The notes below the pieces were generated by a model that did no database searches, was not told where the DNA came from, and saw only the letters and a list, made by a program, of their open reading frames with translations. From Funiculus sociatus GB2-C1 (GTDB taxonomy: Bacteria; Cyanobacteriota; Cyanobacteriia; Cyanobacteriales; FACHB-T130): DNA of 64,000 bases. The stretch spans positions 62,001-126,000 of the forward strand of contig NZ_JAMPKJ010000003.1 in NCBI RefSeq assembly GCF_039962115.1. The letters are read 5' to 3'. Below, piece by piece: positions 1 through 9,029 of this stretch (position 1 is the stretch's first letter; each line of letters starts with the position of its first letter). Position numbers and translations under genes: made by a program.

Positions 1-136
1 TAGGATATTCCTTAGTCGTCATCTGGATAGGTTGTCCCGCCTCGGTTTCCACCGTTGGCGAGGATGGTACTTGCTCGATTTCGGCTTCTAGTTGTTGAAT
101 TTTACGCTCTAAGTCTTGATTTTCTTGAGGATTCAT
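1..136 (-). CDS. Partial hypothetical protein, N-terminus only
   Basis: A reading frame on the minus strand starts with ATG at 136 and stays open to the left edge of the window. The visible 45 residues begin MNPQENQDLERKIQQLEAEI. They look like a short charged coiled coil followed by a Pro/Thr/Glu-rich linker, as found at the N-terminus of many cyanobacterial membrane proteins. The rest of the gene is outside the window, so no function can be given. That this is a gene rests on codon-like composition and an uninterrupted frame; it is short, so confidence is moderate. Confidence 0.5.
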   Translation of the reverse strand, partial: MNPQENQDLERKIQQLEAEIEQVPSSPTVETEAGQPIQMTTKEYP

Positions 137-519
137 CTTTGGTTTTTATACTCGCTTACAAAACAGACACGTTGGCACTTAGCTATGCCTTTATGTTTGC
201 AATCTTAACCAAGGTTTGTTTCCAAAACACTAGGACTAAAAAAAATAACAGTTTCTTTGGATTGGGAATTGGGAATTGGGAATTGGGAATTGGGGATTGG
301 GGATTGGGAATTGGGGATTGGGGAAGAGGAAAAAGTCTTACCTAGTCCCTAGTTCCTAGTTCCTAGTCCCCAGCCCCCAGCCCCCAACCCCAGTCCCCAG
401 CCCCCAGCCCCCAACCCCAGACAGTGACACTTGAGAAATAGGAACATATGCGTAACACATTTAGCTTCTAATGTAGGAAGCTGATAGTATAAATGCCCTT
501 AAAAAGGCAAGGGGATGAC
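137..519. repeat. Intergenic spacer with heptanucleotide tandem repeats
   Basis: This spacer separates two divergent genes. From about 259 to 326 it holds GGGAATT/GGGGATT heptamers. From about 340 to 420 it holds CCTAGTT, CCCCAGC and CCCCAGT variants. These are cyanobacterial short tandemly repeated repetitive (STRR) sequences. Open frames across it are artefacts of the repeat. No clear promoter is recognised apart from the space available at either end. Confidence 0.8.
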
Positions 520-960
520 ATGATGAAGACACTTTCTCAGTTGATGGTTGTTCCCGCGACCTTGGCTTTGATTTTGGCGGGTGCTGGTGTGGCTCGTAGT
601 GATGCCCCAGTGATAGAAATTACGCCGAAATTGCAGCGCGATCCGCTTCAGATGAGCGGTACATCTGGCGGGCAAAAAAACAGCAATTGCGGTTATATTT
701 CCCAGACACCGAATCAAGTGGTTAGGGTAACGGCAGACAAAATCGACTATTTGCGCTTGGGTGTACAAAGCACTACTGGTGAGCCTACGTTGCTGGTTGA
801 TGGGCCAGGAGGACGCTTCTGCGTGTTGGCAGATAAAGCTTCTGGAGACAATCCAGAAATTTCGGGAGTTTGGCTGCGCGGTAATTACTCGGTCTATGTA
901 GGCGATCGCACTGGCGGCAAGCATCCTTATACCTTATATATCACCCAACAAAACAAGTAA
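520..960 (+). CDS. Secreted hypothetical protein
   Basis: This 146-residue protein is likely exported. It has a lysine followed by a hydrophobic stretch (about residues 3-25, ending near GVARSDA), typical of a Sec signal peptide with an Ala-x-Ala-like cleavage site. The mature part is small, with two cysteines that could pair and many Gly/Thr residues, probably beta-rich. The start at 520 (MMKTL) is preferred over an upstream ATG at 493 because AAGGGG lies just in front of it and the signal peptide then begins normally. No family is recognised. A 20-bp hairpin terminator follows directly. Confidence 0.65.
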   Translation: MMKTLSQLMVVPATLALILAGAGVARSDAPVIEITPKLQRDPLQMSGTSGGQKNSNCGYISQTPNQVVRVTADKIDYLRLGVQSTTGEPTLLVDGPGGRFCVLADKASGDNPEISGVWLRGNYSVYVGDRTGGKHPYTLYITQQNK

Positions 961-971
961 ATAGCTTATGG

Positions 972-1033
972 CAAAAGTTAATGGCTAATGGCTAATTGTT
1001 CAAGATCCATTAGCCATTAACTTTTGGCTTTTT
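972..1033. terminator. Bidirectional hairpin terminator
   Basis: A perfect 20-bp inverted repeat (972-991 with 1007-1026, loop 15 nt) lies between two convergent genes and is followed by a CTTTTTC run. It should stop transcription from the secreted-protein gene, and possibly from the opposite gene as well. Confidence 0.7.
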
Positions 1034-1488
1034 CAGTCTTCTAGCTGTTTAGCTAATACCTCAACCGCTTCGACATCAATAGTTCCGGGAGGTGTCAAGC
1101 GGTTAAAATGTCCCTGTTCTATCTTGAGTGGTTCGTTGCAGTTGGGGCATCGACACTCAGTTCGATTCAAAGCGCGGAATTCATAGTTACAGACGGGACA
1201 CTCGTCACCAACTAAGTTGCGCTGCAACCACCAGCGAAAACCGAGGAAGGCGATCGCAGGCGTGATGAGGATTAACCCAATCAGAATCATAACCGACTTA
1301 ACTAACCAGCCCAGCCCAATCGACCCCAGCAACCAAATAATCAGCAGAAGGGTAAGCCAAGAGCCGACGCCAGAAAGCTTGAACTGAAAGGTATTGGTGC
1401 TGTTCTGGTTCACGGCAGTCTCCAATGAAAGCTTGCGTTGTATGGAATAGTTCCATCGTAGTTCAGATTCAATTGTCCCTGTTAACAC
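1033..1488 (-). CDS. Zinc-ribbon membrane protein, hypothetical
   Basis: This is a 151-residue protein with two hydrophobic segments in the middle (about residues 41-85) and a C-terminal zinc ribbon. The ribbon is visible as CPVC near residue 98 and C-x-CPNC near residue 113, enough cysteines to hold one zinc ion. The last part is acidic. It may be a membrane-anchored zinc-ribbon protein; the function is unknown. The first about 20 residues may be upstream sequence, since an internal start is possible. The gene is convergent with the secreted-protein gene. Confidence 0.6.
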   Translation of the reverse strand: MLTGTIESELRWNYSIQRKLSLETAVNQNSTNTFQFKLSGVGSWLTLLLIIWLLGSIGLGWLVKSVMILIGLILITPAIAFLGFRWWLQRNLVGDECPVCNYEFRALNRTECRCPNCNEPLKIEQGHFNRLTPPGTIDVEAVEVLAKQLED

Positions 1489-1559
1489 CAGTCACTGCAA
1501 TAAGCGATCGCCGCCTGATGTCAGTTCGGTAGGATGCGATCGCGTTGTTTAGTTACGCC

Positions 1560-1673
1560 TATAGCAGTTCTAAACCAGTTGTGAAAAATTTTTTCGTTTT
1601 TAGCGCTCTCGTCAGGAGAGCAAGTCGCTCTCCTGATAGTCCCACACTTTACAAATGAAATAGGATTGCTATA
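1560..1673. mobile_element. MITE-like palindromic element, copy 1
   Basis: The element is bounded by inverted termini TATAGCAGTTCTA (1560-1572) and TAGGATTGCTATA (1661-1673), which match at 11 of 13 positions. It contains an inner hairpin (TCAGGAGAGC / GCTCTCCTGA, about 1612-1636). A second element with the same termini but a different inner hairpin is at 52392-52507. Shared ends, a size of about 115 bp and no coding capacity fit a miniature inverted-repeat element. Confidence 0.6.
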
Positions 1674-1678
1674 TCTAA

Positions 1679-2701
1679 TTATTCTCCGTGCCTCATATAA
1701 ACTTCTCTACTAGGAAATGGAATTGTTATTTCTTCTTGCTGATAGCTGCGATGTAATCTTTTAATAAATTTATGTTTGGCAATTCGCTGATCCAAAAATT
1801 CATTTACCCTGAGAAACACCGTAAAGTTTATACTATGATCTCCAAAGTTTTGATAAAGTAAAAACGGCTCAAATCCAGTAATATCTGGGGCAATTTCTTG
1901 CATAACCTCCTTAGCCACCTCGATAGTTACTTTTTCAACGTGTTCCAAGTCGCTATCGTAACTGACACCTACCGTAACGTTCAAAGTAATTTCTTTTGCT
2001 GGCAAATGATAGTTAGTAAAAATGGCCGAAGCCAGCTTGCTGTTTGGCACAATAACTACATTGTTAGGCAGTTCTTTAATAACTGTATTTCGCCAAGTGA
2101 TATCTACTATATAACCCTCTTGCCCGGTTTCAATTTTTACATAATCTCCAGTCCTCACTTGTCCAGAAATAATCAGATATAAACCCGAAAACAAATTTGA
2201 CAGAGTATCCTGAAACGCCAAAGCTACAGCTAAACCACCGATTCCTAAAGTAGCCAGAATTGGGGTAATAGAAATATTTAGAGTTTGCAGTATCGTCAAT
2301 ATCCCAAAAACAAAAACGATAATTCTCGCTAAATTAGAAAGTAATGATGCTGAAATTCCTTGGATTCTTTGAGTTAATAAATGAACAAAGCCAGCTGCAA
2401 GTCTAGCTAAGACTATCGTCACTGAATAAAGAAATAGGACAGTCAGAAACTTTTGCAGGATATCGGAAATTTTGTCGGAAATAATGCCATTTAGCTGAAG
2501 GCTAATAACAGCACCATAAAATCCGGCAATGATAAACCAGATTTTAGTTATGCCGCGCAGGGAATAAAAAAATAGATCGTTTCCTGGCAATCGAGTTTTA
2601 GCGGCAAATCTTTTCAGATTGTCGAGGAAAAATTTCTCAAAAATTCCCCCAGAGATTAATCCGAGTAAGATTAATCCTAGGGGGACAATCCATTGCATCA
2701 T
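1679..2701 (-). CDS. MscS-family mechanosensitive ion channel
   Basis: A 340-residue small-conductance mechanosensitive channel that opens under membrane tension to release solutes during osmotic downshock. The N-terminal half has about four or five hydrophobic segments. The pore-lining helix and the start of the beta domain are visible around residues 150-180 (Gly/Ala-rich, with LATLGIGGLAVALAFQDTLS). The MscS signature follows: GDYVKI and PNS near residue 220. The C-terminal alpha/beta domain is complete. It is of ordinary length for the compact cyanobacterial members, without a cyclic-nucleotide domain. A MITE-like repeat lies just after its 3' end. Confidence 0.93.
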   Translation of the reverse strand: MMQWIVPLGLILLGLISGGIFEKFFLDNLKRFAAKTRLPGNDLFFYSLRGITKIWFIIAGFYGAVISLQLNGIISDKISDILQKFLTVLFLYSVTIVLARLAAGFVHLLTQRIQGISASLLSNLARIIVFVFGILTILQTLNISITPILATLGIGGLAVALAFQDTLSNLFSGLYLIISGQVRTGDYVKIETGQEGYIVDITWRNTVIKELPNNVVIVPNSKLASAIFTNYHLPAKEITLNVTVGVSYDSDLEHVEKVTIEVAKEVMQEIAPDITGFEPFLLYQNFGDHSINFTVFLRVNEFLDQRIAKHKFIKRLHRSYQQEEITIPFPSREVYMRHGE

Positions 2702-2742
2702 TTTGAGGAACCCCTAATTAATGAACAAACGCGATCGCATCT

Positions 2743-3264
2743 CTACAAGGTTAAGATATTCGTCTTAAGTTGGTTAAAATTTTCTGGGCTTAGAGTGACT
2801 TTCACTTCTACCTGCTGTTGAGTATCGCGTAAGGTAAGAATCTGGTTTTCACCAGCAGCAGTCACTTGCATCTGGGGATTTTTCAATTCCATCTTTTGAT
2901 AGATGATTTCTGGTATTCCAACCCTAATCACCAGTTCTTTTTGCGATTGCGGATAGATATAGATTTGCTGACGCTGGTTATCTAATTCGAGTTTTCGAGG
3001 CGTGGTACTGCGTTCTCTATCTTCATCGGCTTTGTGCCAATAGAGAGTTATACCACGAATTTCAGGTGTTTTTAGCTGAAATACTTCATCAAAGCGTTGG
3101 GTTTCCCAATCCAGTTCGATGACATCACCGCTTTGGGGAATAATTCGCTGTCGCCAAGCAATTTTTTTATCCGCGAGACTTGCCCACCATTCACGGATGG
3201 TAGCAAAGTTATTAGCATTATCGGGGTTGTTGCTGCCTTGTTGCCAGACGATTTTTGGTTGCAT
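2743..3264 (-). CDS. Hypothetical protein
   Basis: A 173-residue soluble protein without signal peptide or membrane segment. It is rich in Gln, Glu and beta-type patterns. The sequence opens with MQPKIVWQQGSNN and has a Trp-rich segment near residues 27-37. I do not recognise a family. It lies 41 bp upstream of the MscS channel gene on the same strand, so the two may be co-transcribed, perhaps linking it to envelope or osmotic function; that is inference from position only. Confidence 0.65.
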   Translation of the reverse strand: MQPKIVWQQGSNNPDNANNFATIREWWASLADKKIAWRQRIIPQSGDVIELDWETQRFDEVFQLKTPEIRGITLYWHKADEDRERSTTPRKLELDNQRQQIYIYPQSQKELVIRVGIPEIIYQKMELKNPQMQVTAAGENQILTLRDTQQQVEVKVTLSPENFNQLKTNILTL

Positions 3265-3393
3265 AACCGCTTACTGATTTCTCTTCTCTTTATTACAGTT
3301 TAAACCGAAGCTTCCTGTCCCGAACTCACTCGCAAAGAATTTGTAACTCACGTTTGGTAAATTAAGGAAGATTAATTAAAACAGGATAATATT

Positions 3394-3659
3394 ATGCAAC
3401 TAGATATTGCTGAATGGACAGTTGAAGAATATCATCGCATGGCAAAAGAAAAACTATATTCTGCTGATAGAATTGCTGATTAGTGGGTTTTAGATGTAAA
3501 GAATCGCTAGTTGCGCGGGTTTCAAGCAAGTGCTAATGGATATGAAAACGAGATGTTACTGGGGAAGATGCCAGTATTTCGCCGCTGATGTTTTCTTTTT
3601 GTAATATGGCGATCGCGTCGTACCATAAATATTTTAGTTCTAGCGATCGCATCCTCTGA
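3394..3659 (+). pseudogene. Decayed Uma2-family gene
   Basis: The first 29 codons (3394-3483) encode MQLDIAEWTVEEYHRMAKE followed by an early TAG. The WTVEEYHRM motif is the usual N-terminus of cyanobacterial Uma2 (DUF820) proteins, a restriction-endonuclease-like fold family. Directly after the stop, one frame reads WVLDVKNR, then TAG, then LRGFQASANGYENEMLLG. A shifted frame then continues with EDASISPLMFSFCNMAIAS, matching the usual Uma2 C-terminus. The middle, including the catalytic part, is missing, and there are at least two stops and one frameshift. The gene is therefore dead. Confidence 0.7.
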
Positions 3660-4391
3660 CTAAGTTTGGGTAAGCGCGATCGCTTATTCCTTGATTCGCC
3701 CAGCCTAAAATTGGGTAAATGCTGTGGTGGTAATGCTAAGCAGGATTTAGCGATCGCTTATAAGATAATTTTGGCGTTTGTTTGGCGGTTCCCATCGTTG
3801 GATTGCAAGTACCCGACCAGAAGCGATTAAAACGAACAGCAGAGGAAAGAGTACGCAGAGGAAAGAGAGAATATCCCGATGGAAGCACAATATGCAGAGG
3901 TGTACTGGGGGCGAGGAAATAAGCGATAGGATGCTGGGGAGTTTCTAGCTGCGATCGCTTCAACAAACTTTATTGCGCCAAACCACCTCCAACGTCGCTA
4001 AGAAATCTTAGCGCACCCATCCCCCCAGATCAACTGAAAAATATTGCTCAATACACTTTCAATTCTGATACTATGCCACAAGCGGCTAAAAAAGAATTAG
4101 AAAAAGCGACAGGTCAAAAAAAAATGGCTTCAGTGTCTATTACCTTTTTTAGGAGAATCTTTGTAGAGACGTTGTCTACAGCGTCTCTAGACAAACAAAA
4201 CCTACTCACGCAGGTTTCATAAGACGCTATATATTAATTCTAAGTCCGCGCAGGTAGACGAAAGTTTGTATAGCCGCGATTTCAATCGCCAGGTATTTTG
4301 GCATATGTATACTCTCCCGATGAACTTGTTATTTCTTCCCAAACTGGATCTATTTGTTTACCACCTCAGAAACGGGTTGGGAGACAATCCC
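3660..4391. other. Long spacer with gene relics and repeats
   Basis: No intact gene is seen. The spacer contains several HIP1 octamers and a perfect 8-bp hairpin (3996-4013). A short frame at about 4018-4150 reads DQLKNIAQYTFNSDTMPQ and resembles the tail of a lost protein. A TAGAGACG/CGTCTCTA hairpin lies near 4155-4187. At about 4255-4300 there is a degenerate, inverted relative of the 59-bp repeat found twice at 53462-53590. The stretch looks like a graveyard between the dead Uma2 gene and the next gene. Confidence 0.55.
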
Positions 4392-5660
4392 ATGCAAATA
4401 GAAGAAAATCAGCAAGCCTTCTGGAATAACTTCCCCCCACAGTTACAAGGAATACTCGCCTCTGCTGAGGAGGCAATTTTTACCGATCCAGATTACCTGG
4501 AATTACTACCTCTTGCGGGGGAAACTGAAGCGTTTTATACTTTTAGCGATCGCGTCGATGGATATCCCGTCAAAGGCTTTTATTATCCGGTGCGCTTCAG
4601 CGATAATTACGGGCTTTTGTTTAATTCTCAAATCGACGATCGAGATTATCTACAATCGTTTAAATGTTTCCCAACTCTTAGAAAGCTGGCGGCTGATAAA
4701 CAAGGTAATATTGGGAAAACCTGGATAATTTCTGGGGTTTTACCTCGTAATTCTGACACGCCTCTAGAAATCCTTGCCCAGGAAGCTTACCAAGCAGCGA
4801 TGTTTGGGAAATGGCAAAAAGTAAAAAAGGGAAATTTTCTAGGTGCAACAGTTTTTGAAATCTGGCAACCTCCCCATAGTTGGGACATAGAAGAAAATCA
4901 CCACGCTATTATTATATTCTATCCAGATGTAGCGGCTGAAAGTGAAGCTGCTAAATATTACGAAGACTGGATGAAGCTATTTTCCTATCGCAATAAAATA
5001 ATTTGGGCTTATTGTGAGTCGCAAAAACTAAGACAGGGGCTGCAAAATAGCTTTGTCCATATTTTTCAAGCTGGGGAAATACTCAAACAGATACCCTTGA
5101 AAAAATTGCAAGTTATTTTAGGAGAAAATATAAAAATTTTGTCTCAGTATGCTTCAGACTTAAACCATCTAGAAATTCAGTTGCATACAATTGAGACAAA
5201 CCAGAAGAACTACCAAGAGCATTTAGACCATATAATTCAAAAAGCCAGTAAATATGGTGAAACAGATTTGCTTTTTCTAGAAGATTTTAACAAAACAGTC
5301 AAGCAAAAATATCAACTTCAAATTCAACAAGATATTGACAGCTTCAGCCCAGCATTGAGAGTGTTAGAAGACGTAATTAACACAATTAGAGGCATAGTAG
5401 AGATAGAACAGGCAAAACGCGATCGCAACCTAGAAAACATCGTCGCCGCTACTGGTGTCGGCGTAGGAGTAGCCTCAGTCGCCGCCTCAGCTGCCTCAGC
5501 CCTAGTCAAAGATATAACCCAACCTTACCCCAGCCAAATAAACAACCAACAAAACATAGCTTTACCCTTAGCTAATCTAGTAATTGTTATGTTGTTCAGC
5601 ATTGGATTAGGCTGCCTAATTAGCGGTTATACCTGGAAACTCTTGCGTTATCGCCGCTGA
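4392..5660 (+). CDS. Unrecognised protein with C-terminal membrane segments
   Basis: A protein of about 422 residues that I cannot assign. The N-terminal half is globular, with a Tyr/Phe-rich region around residues 60-90. Residues about 240-350 are rich in Gln, Leu, Lys and Glu and probably helical or coiled coil. The end has an Ala/Val/Gly-rich hydrophobic stretch (near [19 protein letters not shown]) and a second clear membrane helix before LLRYRR. The frame is open from 4266, but ATG 4392 is chosen because GGGAG lies about 8 bases upstream and the earlier codons overlap a degenerate repeat. It may be an inner-membrane protein with a large cytoplasmic domain. Confidence 0.65.
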
Positions 5661-5669
5661 TCCGATTTT

Positions 5670-5852
5670 GGATTGGGAATTGGGAATTGGGAATTGGGAA
5701 TTGGGAATTGGGAATTGGGAATTGGGAATTGGGAATTGGGAATTGGATAAGAATCTTGCCCAGTCCCCAGTCCCCAGTCCCCAGTCCCCAGTCCCCAGTC
5801 CCCAGTCCCCAGTCCCCAGTCCCCAGTCTCCAGTCTCCAGTCCCCAGTCCCC
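5670..5852. repeat. Paired heptamer repeat blocks (GGGAATT)n and (CCCCAGT)n
   Basis: About ten GGGAATT units (5670-5749) are followed, after a short spacer, by about thirteen CCCCAGT-type units (about 5760-5852). Both are STRR-class heptamers. G-runs are on the plus strand in the first block and on the minus strand in the second. Together they occupy the whole leader of the next gene. Apparent frames through them are not genes. Confidence 0.9.
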
Positions 5853-5884
5853 ATCTTCCTTCGCGGTTCAAATTCTTAAACTTA

Positions 5885-6802
5885 ATGGACTTGCCGATAG
5901 TCTACCACCCCGATTACGTCGCACCACTCCCAGAAGGGCATCGCTTCCCCATGCCCAAATTCAGCAAACTCTACCAAATGCTTTTAGCTGATGGCGTAGC
6001 CATCCAAGAGCAAATATACATACCCGAACACCCACCCCAAGAGTGGATAGAATTAGTCCACACCCCGGAATATGTCCAAGCATACTGCCAAGGCACCTTA
6101 GATGCCAAAGCACAAAGGCGAATTGGCTTGCCGTGGAGTCCGGCACTCGCAAATCGTACCTGCATTGCCGTAGGCGGGGCAATTCTCACAGCCAAACTAG
6201 CACTAACTCACGGTTTAGCTTGCAACACTGCTGGCGGAACTCATCACGCCTTTCCCAGTTACGGATCGGGGTTCTGTATTTTTAACGATTTAGCCATATC
6301 CGCCCGCGTCTTGCAACATCTCGGACTTATCCATAAAATCCTCATCCTAGATTTAGACGTGCATCAAGGCGACGGTACAGCATATATCTTCCAAAATGAC
6401 AACAGTGTTTTCACCTTCTCAATGCACTGCGAAGTCAACTTTCCCGGCACCAAACAACAAAGCGATCTTGACGTTCCCCTGCCAGTCGGGATGGAAGACG
6501 ACGCTTACCTGCAAACTTTGGCAAAATACTTACCAGATTTGCTGTCAGATGTCAAGCCAAATTTAGTATTGTATGATGCAGGTGTTGACCCTCATGCAGG
6601 CGATCGCTTAGGCAAACTTGCCCTCACCGATACAGGGATTTTCCGCCGCGAGATGCAAGTTTTGAGTACCTGTGTTGCTGCTGGTTTCCCAGTCGCTTGC
6701 GTAATTGGCGGCGGTTATGCCGACGATCTTGATTCCTTAGTTTACCGCCACTCCCTGCTACACCGAGCCGCCAGCAATGTCTATCGCCAGTATCGGCTGT
6801 GA
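5885..6802 (+). CDS. Histone deacetylase-family (acetylpolyamine amidohydrolase-like) hydrolase
   Basis: A 305-residue zinc-dependent deacetylase of the arginase/HDAC fold, probably removing acetyl groups from polyamines or other small molecules or from proteins. Catalytic motifs are visible: GGTHHAF (about residue 118), the zinc ligands in [10 protein letters not shown] (about 157), and D-P-H-A-G-D-R-LG (about 236), with GGGY near the C-terminus. The start at 5885 (MDLPIVYHP) is chosen because the frame upstream only translates heptamer repeats. Length fits bacterial class II-like members. The natural substrate cannot be read from sequence. Confidence 0.9.
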
Positions 6803-6910
6803 TGCCAAACTAGAAGCAGAGGATTTGTTTCGTCTTCTTCGATACACTTTTGAACGGTGAGTGCAACCGTATCCCTAACTAATTACTCAAACTATCGCTG
6901 AGGAAAAATC

Positions 6911-8050
6911 GTGGTTCTATCAAAAGGCTTCGAGATTGAAATGTATACTGGCACCCCCAATGGTGACATTGTGGGCTTATCCGACCGGATTGTGGCAGAC
7001 CTAGATGGATTCGTGCGGGAGCCAGATAGCCGCAACGTGGAATATACCACAGAACCGCTTTATTGTTACGACGAATTATTATGTGCCTTGGTGCGTCCTC
7101 GGCGGCAACTACGAGATTATTTAAAACGCCAGGGAGATTACACACTGATTCCGGGGAGTACGCTGTCATTGGGAGGAAGCGATGTTTTCCGGCGTTCTGA
7201 CCCCGACAACCCTTACCACGACTATATTGAAAACACCTACGGCACCAAGGTAGTTACAGCCAGCGTCCATATCAACATCGGCATCAGCGATCCAGAATTA
7301 CTGATGCGGGCAATTCGCCTCATCCGCACAGAAGCACCCCTGTACCTTGCCCTCAGCGCCTCGTCTCCGTTTCTCGATGGGTTAGCCACTGGTTATCACT
7401 CGACTCGCTGGGGACTCTTCCCAAAAACTCCCGCCCACGTCCCCTTATTTGAAAGCCACGCCCACTTTATCCAGTGGACAGAAGATCAACTGAAAGCTGG
7501 GACGATGCAAAATGTTCGCCACCTCTGGTCATCTGTGCGACCAAATGGTAACGAGCGCCCCCACGACCTCAACAGGCTCGAATTGAGGATCTGTGACTTA
7601 ATTGCCGATCCGATTGCGTTGCTGGCTGTCACAGCCTTGTTAGAAGCCCGACTTTTGCAGATGATTGATAATCCCAGCCTTGACCCGTTGCAAATGAGCC
7701 AATTGTCCTCAGAAGACTTGATTGCCCTCACCGATGCCAACGAAGATGCTGCTGCCCGTCACAGTTTAGATGCCGAACTGCGGCATTGGCAAGACGGTAG
7801 ACCGATTTTGGCACGAGATTGGATTAAAGAAATTTATCAAGAAGTTTGGGACATGGCTAAACAAATGGGCTTTAGTTGCTTCCTCTCACCCCTACAAAAA
7901 ATCCTTCGTGAAGGAAATGCTGCTGAGCAGTGGTTAAATTTACAAGAGCAAGGTCTAGATACTCACAGCGTGATTGTAGCTGCCATTCAAGGCTTGGCTG
8001 ACCAAGAACAAGAACTAGAAGATAAATTGTGCCAGGGTTTAGTCGTCTGA
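6911..8050 (+). CDS. gshA: Glutamate-cysteine ligase, cyanobacterial type
   Basis: A 379-residue enzyme that joins glutamate and cysteine with ATP, the first step of glutathione synthesis. The sequence matches the cyanobacterial family: an N-terminal GFEIEMYTG motif with acidic metal ligands, VEYTTEPL near residue 43, PGSTLSLG near 79, and a central H-I-N-I-G segment (about 121). The start is GTG at 6911, behind GAGGAAAAATC. Glutathione synthetase (gshB) is not in the window. The gene lies about 110 bp after the deacetylase-like gene on the same strand. Confidence 0.92.
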   Translation: MVLSKGFEIEMYTGTPNGDIVGLSDRIVADLDGFVREPDSRNVEYTTEPLYCYDELLCALVRPRRQLRDYLKRQGDYTLIPGSTLSLGGSDVFRRSDPDNPYHDYIENTYGTKVVTASVHINIGISDPELLMRAIRLIRTEAPLYLALSASSPFLDGLATGYHSTRWGLFPKTPAHVPLFESHAHFIQWTEDQLKAGTMQNVRHLWSSVRPNGNERPHDLNRLELRICDLIADPIALLAVTALLEARLLQMIDNPSLDPLQMSQLSSEDLIALTDANEDAAARHSLDAELRHWQDGRPILARDWIKEIYQEVWDMAKQMGFSCFLSPLQKILREGNAAEQWLNLQEQGLDTHSVIVAAIQGLADQEQELEDKLCQGLVV

Positions 8051-8343
8051 AGTATTTGAGGGATTGGGGACTGGGGGCTGGTGACTGGGGGTTGGGCAAG
8101 ATTTTTATCCAATTTCCAATTCTCAATCCCTAATCCCTTGATCCTGAGCTACCCTTCCTTGCTTTTTCTTGGCTTTTTGCTGGATAATTTTTCGGCGGCG
8201 GAGATTTTTGTTGAGATCAGAATATTTAATCTATTTGAAATTCGGAGGTCATATAAAAAATATGTATATATCACTATGTCATTAAGCACATTTTGAATTG
8301 CCAGCATACAGTTGGTGTTTGAGTCAGAGAGTTCTTTCATCTC
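8051..8343. repeat. Spacer with degenerate heptamer repeats
   Basis: The first 90 bases (about 8062-8140) hold GGGGACT/GGGGGCT/GACTGGG variants and later CCAATTT/CCAATTC/CAATCCC units, again STRR-like. The remainder is AT-rich, without a recognised gene, and should contain the promoter for the methyltransferase gene that follows. Confidence 0.65.
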
Positions 8344-8808
8344 ATGCCCTTTGTTGTCCTCGTTCATCCGCAAATTCCGCCCAATACTGGCAATATAGCC
8401 CGTACCTGCGCCGCTACAGGAACCGAATTGCATTTAGTAGGGCCGTTGGGTTTTGAAATCAGCGATCGCTACCTAAAACGTGCCGGATTAGATTACTGGC
8501 CTTATGTAAATCTGCACTACCACCAGCATTTAGAAGACTTTCGTGCTTTCCAAGAGAACCACGGTGGGCGCTTGATTGGCTTTAGCGTTTCTGGAAGTTG
8601 TAGTTATATTAAGTTCCAGTTTCAGACTGATGACTGGTTATTATTTGGCAGTGAAACTACTGGGCTGCCCCCAGAAGTTCTTGCCCTTTGTAGTGCCACC
8701 GTCTATATTCCTATGGCACAGCCCCACGTTCGCAGCTTAAATCTGTCTGTAAGTGCGGCAGTTGGTCTATTTGAAGCCCGTCGCCAACTAGGGATTCTAG
8801 AAGGATGA
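8344..8808 (+). CDS. trmL: tRNA (cytidine(34)-2'-O)-methyltransferase, TrmL/SpoU family
   Basis: A 154-residue SAM-dependent methyltransferase that modifies the wobble base of certain leucine tRNAs. The SpoU knot fold is supported by three motifs: NTGNIARTCAATG (about residue 15), LFGSETTGLP (about 99), and an IPM...VRSLNLSVSAAV stretch near the C-terminus that binds SAM. Length and the opening PFVVLVHPQIPPNTGN are normal for the family. A 13-bp interrupted hairpin follows at 8827-8858. Confidence 0.93.
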   Translation: MPFVVLVHPQIPPNTGNIARTCAATGTELHLVGPLGFEISDRYLKRAGLDYWPYVNLHYHQHLEDFRAFQENHGGRLIGFSVSGSCSYIKFQFQTDDWLLFGSETTGLPPEVLALCSATVYIPMAQPHVRSLNLSVSAAVGLFEARRQLGILEG

Positions 8809-8826
8809 AAAATGTCTGTAATCTTT

Positions 8827-8858
8827 AGTCACTGGTCATTAGCTGATGACCAGCGACT
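8827..8858 (+). terminator. Hairpin after trmL
   Basis: AGTCACTGGTCAT pairs with ATGACCAGCGACT across a six-base loop, with one mismatch. No long T-run follows, so it may be a weak terminator or an RNA-stabilising structure. Confidence 0.4.
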
Positions 8859-9029
8859 AATCACTAATCACCAACGACTCTTTTCTTTCACGCAGATTTT
8901 ATTTACAATTCTTCAGTTATGTAGGCTACAAAATGGGTATGGCTTTGATAAGAAATTTCTATTAGTAATAGGAGCTACGAAGGACAGATGATGATAGCTT
9001 TTATTCATGCAATAGCTGGGAGTGTACAG

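Noticed and set aside
3736-3966. Minus-strand frame of 76 codons
   Set aside because: It lies among relics and repeats, lacks a ribosome-binding site, and its sequence looks like antisense of low-complexity DNA.
5620-5991. Several overlapping frames on both strands in the repeat block
   Set aside because: They only translate heptamer repeats (GIGNWEL, SPQSPVP patterns) and have no other support.
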